The notes: generated from the letters alone by a model not told the origin. Counted from the first letter of the stretch, positions 20,205-29,312 are shown. The stretch is DNA of 64,000 bases from Kosakonia oryzae (GCF_001658025.2 NZ_CP014007.2:992001-1056000); one strand, 5' to 3'. A program made the numbers and translations.

Positions 20205-20277
20205 GTCCGCTGCTGGCATATAGCGGAAAGGCTCTTGGAGAAAAAGGTCTGCTAAGAGCGAAAAGCGGAAGTACAAA
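20205..20277 (+). repeat. Interspersed repeat, copy R1 (partial)
   Basis: Contains the family's left end GTCCGCTGCTGGCA and the centre GAGCGAAAAGCGGAAGT, in plus orientation, but not the right end GGTCA part. It lies between the LysR gene and the orphan gene at 20362. Confidence 0.6.
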
Positions 20278-20324
20278 ATTATTCTGGCCTCTGGGGCACT
20301 TTTCAAACATAGTCGTGCGCTAGA

Positions 20325-20356
20325 CTAGTGGCAGCAGGCCAGTCTGCTGCCACTAG
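20325..20356. terminator. Perfect 13-bp hairpin after the orphan gene
   Basis: CTAGTGGCAGCAG (20325-20337), a six-base loop, then CTGCTGCCACTAG (20344-20356). It begins six bases past the stop of the minus-strand orphan gene. The stem is very strong but no T-run follows on either strand, so it may protect the 3' end of the mRNA or terminate with help. Confidence 0.55.
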
Positions 20357-20361
20357 ATTGT

Positions 20362-20949
20362 CTATGCGGCATGGGCCAAAACCCATGCCCAATCAGAACT
20401 GCAGAGAATGCGATAGAAGGGCTTCACGCGGCATTTCACAAAATCAATAATGTCTGCCTCGTTCATCGCTGAAGCCTTAGAGGGATATCCAGGCCCCCAA
20501 TCATCATAGAGATCATCGTATATGCGGTAAAACTGCCAGCAGATGTTGCTGAGGATACGAGAACCCGGAGATGAGTGAAATGCAGGTATTTGATGCAGCC
20601 GTAACTCTAATTCTTTGGAAGTCTCGGCATGCATAAGATACCAAGCTTTGATCCTTAGCCACGTCATTGCACTAGCGTTGATGCTGGGCATAACGATGTT
20701 TTGCTCAAGCATATATGCATAAAGGTAGCGCTCAATTTCATCTGAATCAGGACGTTTATCTAAATTGAGAGAGGCTAAAATTAACAATAATTCAGAACTA
20801 TTGCCCGAGAGTAGCTCTCTTTCTGCCCACTCAATGATCATCTTGTCATAATCATCTACGCGATAAGCCTCGAAAGATTCACCAACCGTTTTCAAACAAA
20901 GAATTTCGTGAAGGTCATGTTTGTATTTATTTTCCATAACGTCATTCAA
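20362..20949 (-). CDS. Hypothetical protein (orphan)
   Basis: I do not recognise this acidic, mostly helical 195-residue protein. Trp and Tyr are frequent, there is no signal peptide or membrane helix, and no metal or nucleotide motif is visible. The C-terminal part has IYDDLYDDWGPGYPSKAS. The start may be TTG at 20949 or ATG at 20937; neither has a good ribosome-binding site. It sits alone between repeat copies R1 and R2 and is more AT-rich than the flanking core genes, which suggests transfer. Its context hints at an immunity- or toxin-associated cargo gene, but nothing in the sequence proves this. Confidence 0.6.
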   Translation of the reverse strand: MNDVMENKYKHDLHEILCLKTVGESFEAYRVDDYDKMIIEWAERELLSGNSSELLLILASLNLDKRPDSDEIERYLYAYMLEQNIVMPSINASAMTWLRIKAWYLMHAETSKELELRLHQIPAFHSSPGSRILSNICWQFYRIYDDLYDDWGPGYPSKASAMNEADIIDFVKCRVKPFYRILCSSDWAWVLAHAA

Positions 20950-21455
20950 TCCATGTTGTTAAGAGGGGTAAAGTGGATGGCTTCGTTGAGACGACCCGGT
21001 GCAAATTGAGCGTACCCCATTACCATCTTAATGTCAGCGTTATCATCCCTACAAAACTACCGCTCCACTATCAGAGAGTCTCCGGTACTCCAACTTCCGC
21101 TCCTGGCACGAAGCTGCAAATCCGGATACAGGTAGGTCTTCTTTGAGCGAATAGCAGACAAGTGTAGGACTAACATTGGCATCTGATAATCAACCGGAAG
21201 CAGGTCACCCAGGGCGCAAATCAAGAAGCTGTACATGTTTCCACCTCCCAGCCTGTTGAACTCTGTCAGCCTCTGCAATCAGCAGCGACAATAACTCATC
21301 AGATTTGATCATGCGCTTTTCATCTGGATGGTTCCCACAGCGGATATCGAGAAAGTTATGGCGCAAAGCTGACATCAGTTTTTTCAAAACATGGAAAACT
21401 AACCTTTTGGCTAAAAGCAAAGCCTCTGGCTACAGCAACATGGCGGTTATTGCTT
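20950..21455. other. Gene-free stretch with repeat copy R2
   Basis: 506 bp without a credible gene. Two minus-strand open frames of about 70 codons overlap each other and partly translate the repeat itself, so I do not call them genes. The right part (21210-21455) could be the ruin of a coding sequence. Confidence 0.5.
21094..21207 (+). repeat. Interspersed repeat, copy R2
   Basis: About 114 bp, plus orientation: left end TTCCGCTCCTGGCACGAAGC, centre CTTTGAGCGAATAGC, and the right end from GTAGGACTAACATTGG to ACCGGAAGCAGGTCA. Compared with the 136-bp copies it lacks the stretch around GGAAGTTCGCATTTGTCATAA. Confidence 0.75.
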
Positions 21456-22451
21456 TCAAAATGACTCGCGGGACAGCCAGGGGCTATCGACCAGTACTCT
21501 CTCCTTTCTGTCATCGTCTTTAATAATATGCAACGTACTCAGCCGGCCAATTTCGTAATGTGGTAACTGAACCGTGGATAACGGGGGTAAAAACAGGTTG
21601 CCGATGCCTACAAGGTTGTCGTACCCAATAACCCCGATATCCTGCGGGATAGATATTCCTTTAGCCAAAAGGGTCTGATACACCATGAATGCAATACGGT
21701 CATTCCCGCAAATAACCGAATCAAACTGAGGTATCCCCTGATGAATATGCGCTAGCAGGATGTCAGGAATATCACGGTAATGTTCATCGCCAAATTGCAT
21801 ATAGCAATGCTCCAGCTTATCTGGATCAATGCTTGCCTCGCGGCAGGCGCGTTCCAGCCCTTTTCGACGACGGGAAGTTGCCAGATGGTTGATCGGTAAA
21901 TGCAAACAGATGGGGCGACGATATCCTGCCGCCAGTAATGCCTGAACCGCAGTGTACTGTCCCTGTTCATCGTCAGGGATGTAACAGGCAACCGGCTCCC
22001 CTTTATTTTCACAGTTTGCCAGAACACAAGGATACATCAGCAACTTAGGCGGAACGTGCACTTCACGTAATCCCATGGTGGTGAAAATAATGCCCCCCGG
22101 CCGGTGAGCGAGAAGGAGATCGACAATGTCGTCAGGGTTATCATCAGAGAACATGTTAACCACGAAACTATTCCAGCCGTGCGCGCGTGCAGTCTCCTCA
22201 ATTGACAGCGTGATTTCTACCGAAAAAGGTGTCGTTACCGTATCCAGTGCCAGTACGCCAATCGTTTTATTTTTAGTACCGACACTCCGGATCTGTTTTG
22301 CTGACAAATCGGGTACGTAGTTCAGATGCAGAATAGCCTCCTGCACCCGTGCAAGCGTCTCAGGCTTCACGCGTTCAGGGCTATTCAGTGCCCGCGAAAC
22401 TGTCATTAACGAAACATTGGCCATTCTGGCCACATCTTTTAAAGACGCCAT
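21456..22451 (-). CDS. LacI-family repressor of the sucrose/FOS locus (CscR/FosR-like)
   Basis: A 331-residue LacI/GalR regulator. The N-terminal helix-turn-helix is MASLKDVARMANVSLMTVSRALNSPERV, followed by the hinge helix and a sugar-binding domain from about residue 62. It is divergent from the transporter gene at 22717, with two palindromic operators between them, so it very probably represses that operon until a sugar (in csc systems fructose or a derivative) binds. GGAAGGTT precedes the ATG. It resembles CscR by position and family; I cannot separate CscR from FosR by eye. Confidence 0.88.
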   Translation of the reverse strand: MASLKDVARMANVSLMTVSRALNSPERVKPETLARVQEAILHLNYVPDLSAKQIRSVGTKNKTIGVLALDTVTTPFSVEITLSIEETARAHGWNSFVVNMFSDDNPDDIVDLLLAHRPGGIIFTTMGLREVHVPPKLLMYPCVLANCENKGEPVACYIPDDEQGQYTAVQALLAAGYRRPICLHLPINHLATSRRRKGLERACREASIDPDKLEHCYMQFGDEHYRDIPDILLAHIHQGIPQFDSVICGNDRIAFMVYQTLLAKGISIPQDIGVIGYDNLVGIGNLFLPPLSTVQLPHYEIGRLSTLHIIKDDDRKERVLVDSPWLSRESF

Positions 22452-22607
22452 AACCTTCCATTTTGCGAAAACACGGCTACATCCTCGTTGCGCAAGCGAA
22501 CCGCTGCAGTAAAGATTATCCGTAAAATGAACTCATTATTCTAAGCATTGAGCCCGTCATTTTGGGAATTTGGAACAGAAATTTGACGCAGATCTCACAT
22601 GAGAAAT

Positions 22608-22619
22608 GTTAACGTTAAC
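22608..22619. promoter_or_regulatory. LacI-type operator O1 of the sugar locus
   Basis: Perfect 12-bp palindrome GTTAACGTTAAC with the central CG step typical of LacI/GalR operators. It lies between the divergent regulator and transporter genes. Confidence 0.75.
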
Positions 22620-22670
22620 TTTTGTGATTAACATCGAATATCGCGTCAAAAAGCGATGTGAGCAATAGAT

Positions 22671-22697
22671 GTTAACGTTACCATAAACACATATAAT
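22671..22697 (+). promoter_or_regulatory. LacI-type operator O2 and promoter of the transporter operon
   Basis: GTTAACGTTACC (22671-22682) repeats operator O1 with one mismatch, 63 bp from it centre to centre (six helical turns). A perfect -10 box TATAAT follows at 22692-22697, so O2 covers the -35 region and would block the promoter directly. The predicted leader to the ATG at 22717 is only about a dozen bases and lacks a strong ribosome-binding site. Confidence 0.7.
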
Positions 22698-22716
22698 CCG
22701 CTATGAGATTGTTCAG

Positions 22717-23955
22717 ATGAAAAAAAGGCCTTCCCGCAGCTATTTGCTGCTCAGTGCTTTGCTGTTCTTTTTCTTTGTCACCTGGTCTTCGTCCAGCTCA
22801 CTTCTTTCTATCTGGCTCCACCAGGAAGTGGGATTAAAAGCATCGGAAACAGGCATTATCTTTTCTGTTTTATCGGTATCTGCCCTTTTTGCTCAGGTCT
22901 TCTACGGTTTTATTCAGGATCGTCTTGGTCTGCGCAAAAATTTGCTGTGGTTTATTACAGCATTGCTGATCCTCTCCGGCCCTGCTTATCTATTTTTTAG
23001 CTATCTGCTCAGCCTGAATATCCTGCTGGGTAGTGTTTTTGGCGGCCTGTTTATTGGGATGACGTTTAATGGCGGTATTGGCGTGCTGGAGTCTTATACC
23101 GAGCGCGTTGCGCGTCAGAGTACCTTTGAATTTGGACGAGTCCGCATGTGGGGCTCTTTGGGGTGGGCCGTAGCCACGTTTTTTGCCGGGCTGCTGTTTA
23201 ATATTAATCCAGATCTCAACTTTCTGGTGGCATCATGCTCTGGACTGGTCTTCTTCTGCCTGCTGGCCCGATTAAAAGTTGCCGCACCGGCGAGCATGGA
23301 GAAGCTGGAGATTGGCGCGAAAAAGGTTTCTCTGGAAGATGCCCTCCGTCTGCTAACGTTACCGCGTTTCTGGGCACTTATTTTCTTCGTGGTGGGAACC
23401 TGTATTTACGGCGTCTACGATCAGCAATTCCCGGTTTATTTTTCCTCACAGTTTCCGACCTTACGGGAAGGAAATGCCATGTTTGGTTATTTAAATTCCT
23501 TTCAGGTATTTCTGGAAGCGGCAGGCATGTTCTGCGCACCGTGGCTGGTTAACAAAATTGGCGCCAAAAATGGCCTGATATTCGCAGGCATGGTAATGGC
23601 GTTGCGTATGATCGCCTCCGGCCTGGTTGAAGGGCCTCTGCTTATTTCGATCACAAAACTGCTGCACGCCTTAGAGCTGCCGGTATTGTTGGTGGCTATT
23701 TTTAAATACAACAGCCTGAATTTCGACAAGCGTTTGTCTTCCACGATTTATCTGGTGGGATTTGCCTGCACGAGTTCGGTTATTGGCACTGTGTTATCAC
23801 CATTGGCGGGTTTCAGCTACGAAAAATTTGGCTTCGCCCAGTCCTATCTAATTATGGGCATTATGGTGTTCTGCACCACGTTTATTTCCATCTTCCTTTT
23901 GCGCCCCAATAAGCCCTCAACTGAGCAATCCTTTTTACAGCCAGGTGCTGTGTAA
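22717..23955 (+). CDS. Oligosaccharide:H+ symporter, sucrose/FOS permease (CscB/FosT-like)
   Basis: A 412-residue, 12-helix transporter of the LacY family, importing sucrose or short fructo-oligosaccharides with protons across the inner membrane. The family features are the QDRLGLRK loop after helix 2, GVLESYTER in helix 4 and EFGRVRMWGSLGWA in helix 5, with the charged residues that couple proton and sugar in LacY. It is first in a co-directional seven-kb set (permease, GH32, porin, GH32, porin, kinase). The hydrolase gene starts 20 bases after its stop. Confidence 0.9.
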   Translation: MKKRPSRSYLLLSALLFFFFVTWSSSSSLLSIWLHQEVGLKASETGIIFSVLSVSALFAQVFYGFIQDRLGLRKNLLWFITALLILSGPAYLFFSYLLSLNILLGSVFGGLFIGMTFNGGIGVLESYTERVARQSTFEFGRVRMWGSLGWAVATFFAGLLFNINPDLNFLVASCSGLVFFCLLARLKVAAPASMEKLEIGAKKVSLEDALRLLTLPRFWALIFFVVGTCIYGVYDQQFPVYFSSQFPTLREGNAMFGYLNSFQVFLEAAGMFCAPWLVNKIGAKNGLIFAGMVMALRMIASGLVEGPLLISITKLLHALELPVLLVAIFKYNSLNFDKRLSSTIYLVGFACTSSVIGTVLSPLAGFSYEKFGFAQSYLIMGIMVFCTTFISIFLLRPNKPSTEQSFLQPGAV

Positions 23956-23974
23956 ATTATCGGGAGAAAACACA

Positions 23975-25411
23975 ATGACATCCTTATTAAAACAGGCCGA
24001 AGAGACGCTTGAAAAAGCACATGCCAGGATTAACCTTCGCTGGTATCCGCGCTATCACCTTGCCGCACGAGCAGGCTGGATGAACGATCCTAACGGACTG
24101 GTATGGTTTGACGGCTGGTATCATGCGTTTTATCAACATCATCCGTATTCAACGAAATGGGGACCAATGCACTGGGGGCATGCCCGGAGTAAAGACCTGG
24201 TTCACTGGGAGCATCTGCCTGTGGCACTGGCACCGGAAGGTCCGGCAGACAAAGACGGCTGCTTTTCCGGTTCCGCAGTGGTGGATGGTGATACGCTGGC
24301 ACTGATTTATACCGGACATAAATTCCACGGTTCGGCGGACACTGATGACAATCTCTATCAGGTGCAATGTCTGGCAACCAGCCGTGACGGCATTCATTTT
24401 GAGCGTCATGGTATGGTGCTTGATACCCCTCCAGGACTGCATCATTTCCGCGATCCAAAAGTATGGCGCGAGGGGGAATTCTGGTACATGGTTGTGGGTT
24501 CACGCGTAGGCGAAACCGGCCAGGTACGCCTTTACCGTTCAGCGGACCTTCGCCAATGGCATGACGAAGGTATTCTTGCCGAGGCTGAAGAAGGTATGGG
24601 TTATATGTGGGAATGCCCTGATTTCTTTAGCCTTAACGGCAGTCGTGTGCTGATGTTCTCACCACAGGGACTGGTGGCTGAAGGTTATCAAAATCGTAAC
24701 CTTTTCCAGAGCGGATATTTACTCGGAGAATGGCAGCCAGACCAGCCGTTCGGCCATGACGGGCAATTCATTGAGATGGACAGCGGTCACGATTTTTATG
24801 CCCCGCAAAGTTTCCTGAGCCCCGACGGACGCAGAATTGTTATTGGGTGGCTTGATATGTGGGAATCGCCGATGCCGGAGCAACAGGATGGTTGGGCCGG
24901 AATGCTCTCCCTGCCGCGCGAAGTGAGCTTAGGTGAGAATAATCGCCTGATGATGAAACCCATCGCCGAAGTGGCCGCCTTGCGAGGCAGCTATTTTCCT
25001 GTCCCTGCCCATTGCCTGAACAATCAGCAGGTATTTGTCGCTGCAGAGGCCGAAGCCGTGGAGTTATTACTCGAATGGGAACGTAGCACGTCTCTGGCGG
25101 AACAATATGGCATGGTGTTGGGAGATGGGCTGCGTATTTACGTTGATAATCAGGCTCAGCGCTTAGTGTTGGAGCGTAACTACCCTGATTTTTCGCTTGT
25201 AGGAACGCGCAGCATTCCCCTGCCCGAGGGCAATATTCTTTCACTGCGAATTTTCATTGACCGCTCATCCGTGGAAGTATTTGTTAATGAAGGCGAAGCC
25301 TGTTTAAGCAGCCGAATTTATCCGCAGCCGGGAGTGCGTGATATAATGCTGTTTGCAAATAGTGGAACCGCTGCATTAAAAGAAGCCGGATACTGGTCTC
25401 TGGAAAAATAA
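23975..25411 (+). CDS. Cytoplasmic GH32 sucrose hydrolase (CscA/FosGH1-like)
   Basis: A 478-residue beta-fructosidase with no signal peptide, so it acts on imported sugar. The three GH32 catalytic motifs are present: WMNDPNG with nucleophile Asp38, FRDP (Arg159-Asp160) and the acid/base Glu213 in ECPD. It has the five-bladed propeller followed by a beta-sandwich (from about residue 340). The ATG at 23975 is chosen for the GGGAG ribosome-binding site; an in-frame extension overlapping the permease has none. Confidence 0.93.
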   Translation: MTSLLKQAEETLEKAHARINLRWYPRYHLAARAGWMNDPNGLVWFDGWYHAFYQHHPYSTKWGPMHWGHARSKDLVHWEHLPVALAPEGPADKDGCFSGSAVVDGDTLALIYTGHKFHGSADTDDNLYQVQCLATSRDGIHFERHGMVLDTPPGLHHFRDPKVWREGEFWYMVVGSRVGETGQVRLYRSADLRQWHDEGILAEAEEGMGYMWECPDFFSLNGSRVLMFSPQGLVAEGYQNRNLFQSGYLLGEWQPDQPFGHDGQFIEMDSGHDFYAPQSFLSPDGRRIVIGWLDMWESPMPEQQDGWAGMLSLPREVSLGENNRLMMKPIAEVAALRGSYFPVPAHCLNNQQVFVAAEAEAVELLLEWERSTSLAEQYGMVLGDGLRIYVDNQAQRLVLERNYPDFSLVGTRSIPLPEGNILSLRIFIDRSSVEVFVNEGEACLSSRIYPQPGVRDIMLFANSGTAALKEAGYWSLEK

Positions 25412-25505
25412 TTCCGCCAGATATCATCTCACTTTTTATATTGTCTGTCTTTATTTCTGCCAGTCTCTGGCTGGCATTATATTTTCTGAATAACGAGATA
25501 GAAAA

Positions 25506-26777
25506 ATGGATGAAAGAGCAGAACAACCTCAAGACATAATTAACAGCAGGACAAACTCGTCTTACAGGGAAACAACCCTGGCACTCCTTTTGTCTTTTGC
25601 CACTTTTCCCGCCATTGCTGAAAAAAAAGCTGAGATACCGGATGATTATACGGGGAACTATCAAAGCTATTTTCAGGATGAGACTGAAAACCAGCAGCAC
25701 AGTAATTCCGCCGCTAAAAACGGATCTCAGGATGTAACTGTGCGCGAACCTTCCTCTGCTGTAGCTGGAGACACAGCAGCCGTACAGAGCCTCACTACCT
25801 CCACTGTGGCGCAGCCTTCAGAGAGCAAAAACACTTACCAGAACAATGCGGTGGATGATTCTGAAGATGTAAGCCTGTTACGCTTAAGGCAGGAAGCCCC
25901 GCCGGTTCACTGGAACAGTATCGGACGGAATATGGAGGCAGGCGGTCTGCACGGAAACGTCGGCAGCCAGATTGAAATTGATGATGTTCGCTGGAGTAAT
26001 TCAAAGAAAAATAGCGGGAAATTTAAGCTTGCCACCATTCAGGCCTTTTTAAGGCATGATGAATTACCAAACTGGTATTTCGGTTTCTGGAATGCCAGGG
26101 AAGATGACTATAAAGGGCAGTTCAGCAATCAGGATTATAGCGGCACCAATACCATTAATGAGTTCTTTGTCGGGCATATTTTTGAAACATGGCGAGGGAA
26201 TATTGGTACAGAAGTCATGGTCGGATCCGAAACGGCAACCAAACGCTGGAAAAACCGTTTTAAGATCTGGCAGGACTTACGCTTGTCCAATAAATGGAGC
26301 ATTGCCGGATATGCTTATGGCGAATATCAGCCGCAGGGTAATCAACCGGGTAATAGCGACCTTGAGCAGTATATTTTTGAGACTGAACCTGCAATCCAGT
26401 ACCGAGTGAATCCGGATCTCGGTTTGTATTTACGTCCTTACTATTACTATAACCGGCAGGTGCGTGAAAGCTGGGGCGATATTGTTGAGCAGGAGTGGAA
26501 AATGACTGCCGGGTTCTGGCGAAACTGGTATCCATTGTTAACGTCAATGTATATCGGCTTCGGACAGGACAAAATTGAGAACGCCAGTAATGCCCAGGAG
26601 CTCTTTTACGATGGCCGCTACAAATTTATTGGCGGCACCATCAGCTATCCCGTCTTTGGTGAGGTTCGCCTTTATGGCGAATTCAAAGCGTCATTTACTA
26701 AAGAAGCAGGGCTCTGGACGTATACAGGGCACTCCTGGAATCCGTTCACCGTAGTTGGTGTTACTTATAACTTCTGA
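25506..26777 (+). CDS. OmpG-like outer-membrane porin with N-terminal extension
   Basis: A 423-residue predicted beta-barrel. A signal peptide (hydrophobic TLALLLSFATFPAIA, cleavage at about residue 38) has an unusually long 23-residue n-region. Residues about 40-135 are a Ser/Thr/Gln/Asp-rich, probably disordered extension. The barrel has alternating aromatic strands and ends in VTYNF with the C-terminal Phe expected for outer-membrane insertion. Blocks such as RWKNRFKIWQDLRLSNKW match the second porin in the operon and resemble E. coli OmpG. It probably admits fructo-oligosaccharides. It is the counterpart of FosX, if my memory of that locus is right. Confidence 0.75.
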   Translation: MDERAEQPQDIINSRTNSSYRETTLALLLSFATFPAIAEKKAEIPDDYTGNYQSYFQDETENQQHSNSAAKNGSQDVTVREPSSAVAGDTAAVQSLTTSTVAQPSESKNTYQNNAVDDSEDVSLLRLRQEAPPVHWNSIGRNMEAGGLHGNVGSQIEIDDVRWSNSKKNSGKFKLATIQAFLRHDELPNWYFGFWNAREDDYKGQFSNQDYSGTNTINEFFVGHIFETWRGNIGTEVMVGSETATKRWKNRFKIWQDLRLSNKWSIAGYAYGEYQPQGNQPGNSDLEQYIFETEPAIQYRVNPDLGLYLRPYYYYNRQVRESWGDIVEQEWKMTAGFWRNWYPLLTSMYIGFGQDKIENASNAQELFYDGRYKFIGGTISYPVFGEVRLYGEFKASFTKEAGLWTYTGHSWNPFTVVGVTYNF

Positions 26778-26792
26778 TACTCAGGGGATAGC

Positions 26793-28286
26793 ATGAGAAC
26801 TTTTATTTCAGCGACTGTCGTTGCTTTGCTGGTACTTTCTGGTGGAAATACACCCGTATATTCACAGATGTCTAAAGAAACATTACAGAACAAAAGTATC
26901 ACCCAGGTTAATGGCTTTTTCCCTCGTGTCGAGGGGTCATTTGTTGGTGATCCAATGCCTGTTTATAACGAAGGTGTATTTAATATTTTTTACCTTAATG
27001 ACGTGCGCGGCGGCAGCGATTTAGGGGTCCATGCGATTCACCTGCTCACCAGCGCCAACTTATATAATTATCAGAACCATTCTGAAGTCATTCCTTACGT
27101 TAATAACGTCAATAATCCAGAGCTGCTCCTGGGTACCGGCTCCATTATCAAAGTGGGCGATACCTGGCACGCCTGGTATACCGCCCATAATGAAAACGTC
27201 TTTCCGGTTGAATCCGTCATGCATGCCACCAGTAAAGATCGTCTTCACTGGGTGAAACATCCACAGGACACTATCCTCCCGGGCGATAACTATCGCGGTA
27301 ATGACTTTCGCGATCCTCACGTTGTCTGGGTTGAAGAGAAGAAAGAGTACTGGATGCTGATCACGACCCGCAGCAACGGTCGCGGCATTATCGCGCGTTA
27401 TAGCTCAACGGATTTAAAAAACTGGCAAGACCGTGGTGTATTTTTTGACAATGACACCATTACCAGTAATTCAAATCTTGAATGCCCGACACTTGTCTTC
27501 TTTAACGGGCGCTGGTATCTGAGCTTCAGCGATCAGTGGCCACTGCGTCTGACGCAGTATCGCGTTGCAGATAATCCGGAAGGACCGTGGCATAAGCTGG
27601 ATAATTATGTTGTCGATGGCTCCGGTTTTTATGCCGGTAAACTGGCTATTAAGGATGGTCGTTTATTTGTTTTCGGCTGGATCCCAACTAAAGCGGGAAA
27701 CAATGACAGGGGGAATATCGACTGGGCAGGAAACCTGGTCGTACATGAATTGACTGCTGACACAAAAGGTCAGCTCAACAGCATTATGCCACGAGAGCTT
27801 CAGAAAGCGATAAAAGATAACCGTGGGCAGGTTCAGACGATACTGCCTGTTAAAACGCTCAAAACGTCAACGCAATTTGGCCCATTACATTCATCTATTT
27901 ATCCCTCTTTACCGAGGCGTGGAGAGTTGTCCGCAACGGTGGATATTCCCTCTTCGGGAATGGTCATGAGCTTTGGGCTGACAGATGACCAGGTGAGTGA
28001 CGCGACGCTGAATGTTGTGTTCAACAGGAGTAAAGGTAAAGTCTATTTCTTTAATTCTCCTTTGGCATCGATTAACCAAAGTAACGCTGAATCCTGGGTT
28101 GATATTCCGCTCGGTGAAAAAATTAATTTCCGCGTGCTTATACAGAACTCAATTGCCGTTTTTTATATTAACGACAAAGCGGCATTTAGCACCCGGATGT
28201 ATTCCATGCCGGACAAACCCTGGAGCATCAGTCTGCCTCAACAAGATAGTCTCCACGCAAAATTGCAATTTAAAGAAATGATCTAA
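26793..28286 (+). CDS. Exported GH32 fructosidase (FosGH2-like)
   Basis: A 497-residue family-32 glycoside hydrolase with a Sec signal peptide (about residues 1-24), so it is periplasmic or secreted. Catalytic motifs are variant but recognisable: GDPMP with nucleophile Asp53 in place of the classical NDPNG, FRDP (Asp174) and Glu230-Cys231 as acid/base. A C-terminal beta-sandwich starts at about 370. It lies between two porin genes 12-15 bases from each neighbour, which suggests that it trims fructans entering through them before import by the permease. Strict substrate (inulin-type, levan or raffinose) is unknown. Confidence 0.82.
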   Translation: MRTFISATVVALLVLSGGNTPVYSQMSKETLQNKSITQVNGFFPRVEGSFVGDPMPVYNEGVFNIFYLNDVRGGSDLGVHAIHLLTSANLYNYQNHSEVIPYVNNVNNPELLLGTGSIIKVGDTWHAWYTAHNENVFPVESVMHATSKDRLHWVKHPQDTILPGDNYRGNDFRDPHVVWVEEKKEYWMLITTRSNGRGIIARYSSTDLKNWQDRGVFFDNDTITSNSNLECPTLVFFNGRWYLSFSDQWPLRLTQYRVADNPEGPWHKLDNYVVDGSGFYAGKLAIKDGRLFVFGWIPTKAGNNDRGNIDWAGNLVVHELTADTKGQLNSIMPRELQKAIKDNRGQVQTILPVKTLKTSTQFGPLHSSIYPSLPRRGELSATVDIPSSGMVMSFGLTDDQVSDATLNVVFNRSKGKVYFFNSPLASINQSNAESWVDIPLGEKINFRVLIQNSIAVFYINDKAAFSTRMYSMPDKPWSISLPQQDSLHAKLQFKEMI

Positions 28287-28298
28287 AGGGATATTATT

Positions 28299-29312
28299 AT
28301 GAAAAATCATCATGCCCTGGCTGTTATTTTTTCACTTATGCTCCCGACGCTGGCAAATGCAAGCATGAGCATCATGAAGGATTTATCGGGCAAGGTCATT
28401 GCCGTTGATCCGTGGTCCTATCTGGATGAAGACGTCATGTGGACATCAACACGCTCCTCTAATCCTGCAGGCGGACGCGTTCATGGTCAGCTTAAAATGA
28501 AATATGCAATCGAAGATAATAACTGGCGAAACAGTCATTTCCACAGCGGAAATGATTCTCTCACTTTCGTTCAGGGAGTTATGCGTAATGACGCTTTACC
28601 CGGCTGGTATCTGGCATTTTCAGAAGGCAGAACCACAAATTATAATGGAACATGGGAAAACCAGACCTATCTCAGCCAGAACCAGTGGACACAACTCATC
28701 GTCGGCCATGAATATTTCTACAAACGTCTGCGCTATGGCTGGGACGTTATGGGAGGAAGTGCCTCAATTGAGGATCGCTGGCAGGCACGCGTCAAATTCT
28801 TTACCGATCTGCGTGTAACAGACAATTTTTCGGTCTTCAATTATCTTTACCAACAGATTGATCATCGTCGTAGCGGAGGTTCACAAAATGACCGTGACGT
28901 CCGTTCATTTCAGGCTGAGCCCGGGATTCAATATATTATCAATAACACTACCGGTATCTGGTTACGTCAGAAATTTGCCTCCTCTGTATTAGACAGAGCG
29001 CAGTGGGGTGATATCGATGATAAAACCTGGACGACCTCAATGGGTATTTGGCACAACTGGGGGAAATTATCAACGACATTCAGCGGGGGATATGGACATT
29101 ATAAGAAAAACAATGCCCGGCGTGAAAATGGCGAAGTCTTCCAAAATACGAGATCCCGTTTTCTTAAAGTTTCGGCAAATTACCCTCTGACTTCCCGGTT
29201 TACTGTTTCTGGAGAAATAACTGGCTCATTAATTAATCAGAGTGGAAGCTGGGTAACTAACGGTGATGCCATCACCACCGACTATAAACTCATGCTGGAT
29301 TACAATTTTTAA
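28299..29312 (+). CDS. OmpG-like outer-membrane porin, second copy
   Basis: A 337-residue barrel protein with a signal peptide ending ANA at about residue 22 and a C-terminal Phe (LMLDYNF). It is a paralogue of the porin at 25506: both share the RW-x-x-R-K-x-x-x-DLR block and the WGDI...W strand. It lacks the long N-terminal extension. Strong ribosome-binding site AAAGGGAT. It is the likely FosY counterpart. Confidence 0.75.
   Translation: MKNHHALAVIFSLMLPTLANASMSIMKDLSGKVIAVDPWSYLDEDVMWTSTRSSNPAGGRVHGQLKMKYAIEDNNWRNSHFHSGNDSLTFVQGVMRNDALPGWYLAFSEGRTTNYNGTWENQTYLSQNQWTQLIVGHEYFYKRLRYGWDVMGGSASIEDRWQARVKFFTDLRVTDNFSVFNYLYQQIDHRRSGGSQNDRDVRSFQAEPGIQYIINNTTGIWLRQKFASSVLDRAQWGDIDDKTWTTSMGIWHNWGKLSTTFSGGYGHYKKNNARRENGEVFQNTRSRFLKVSANYPLTSRFTVSGEITGSLINQSGSWVTNGDAITTDYKLMLDYNF

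Noticed and set aside
21057-21420. Two overlapping minus-strand open frames of about 70 codons
   Set aside because: They partly translate the interspersed repeat, overlap each other, and match no family.
25510-25539. Nine-codon open frame at the porin start (MKEQNNLKT)
   Set aside because: Too short and overlapping the porin start; could be a leader peptide but nothing supports it.
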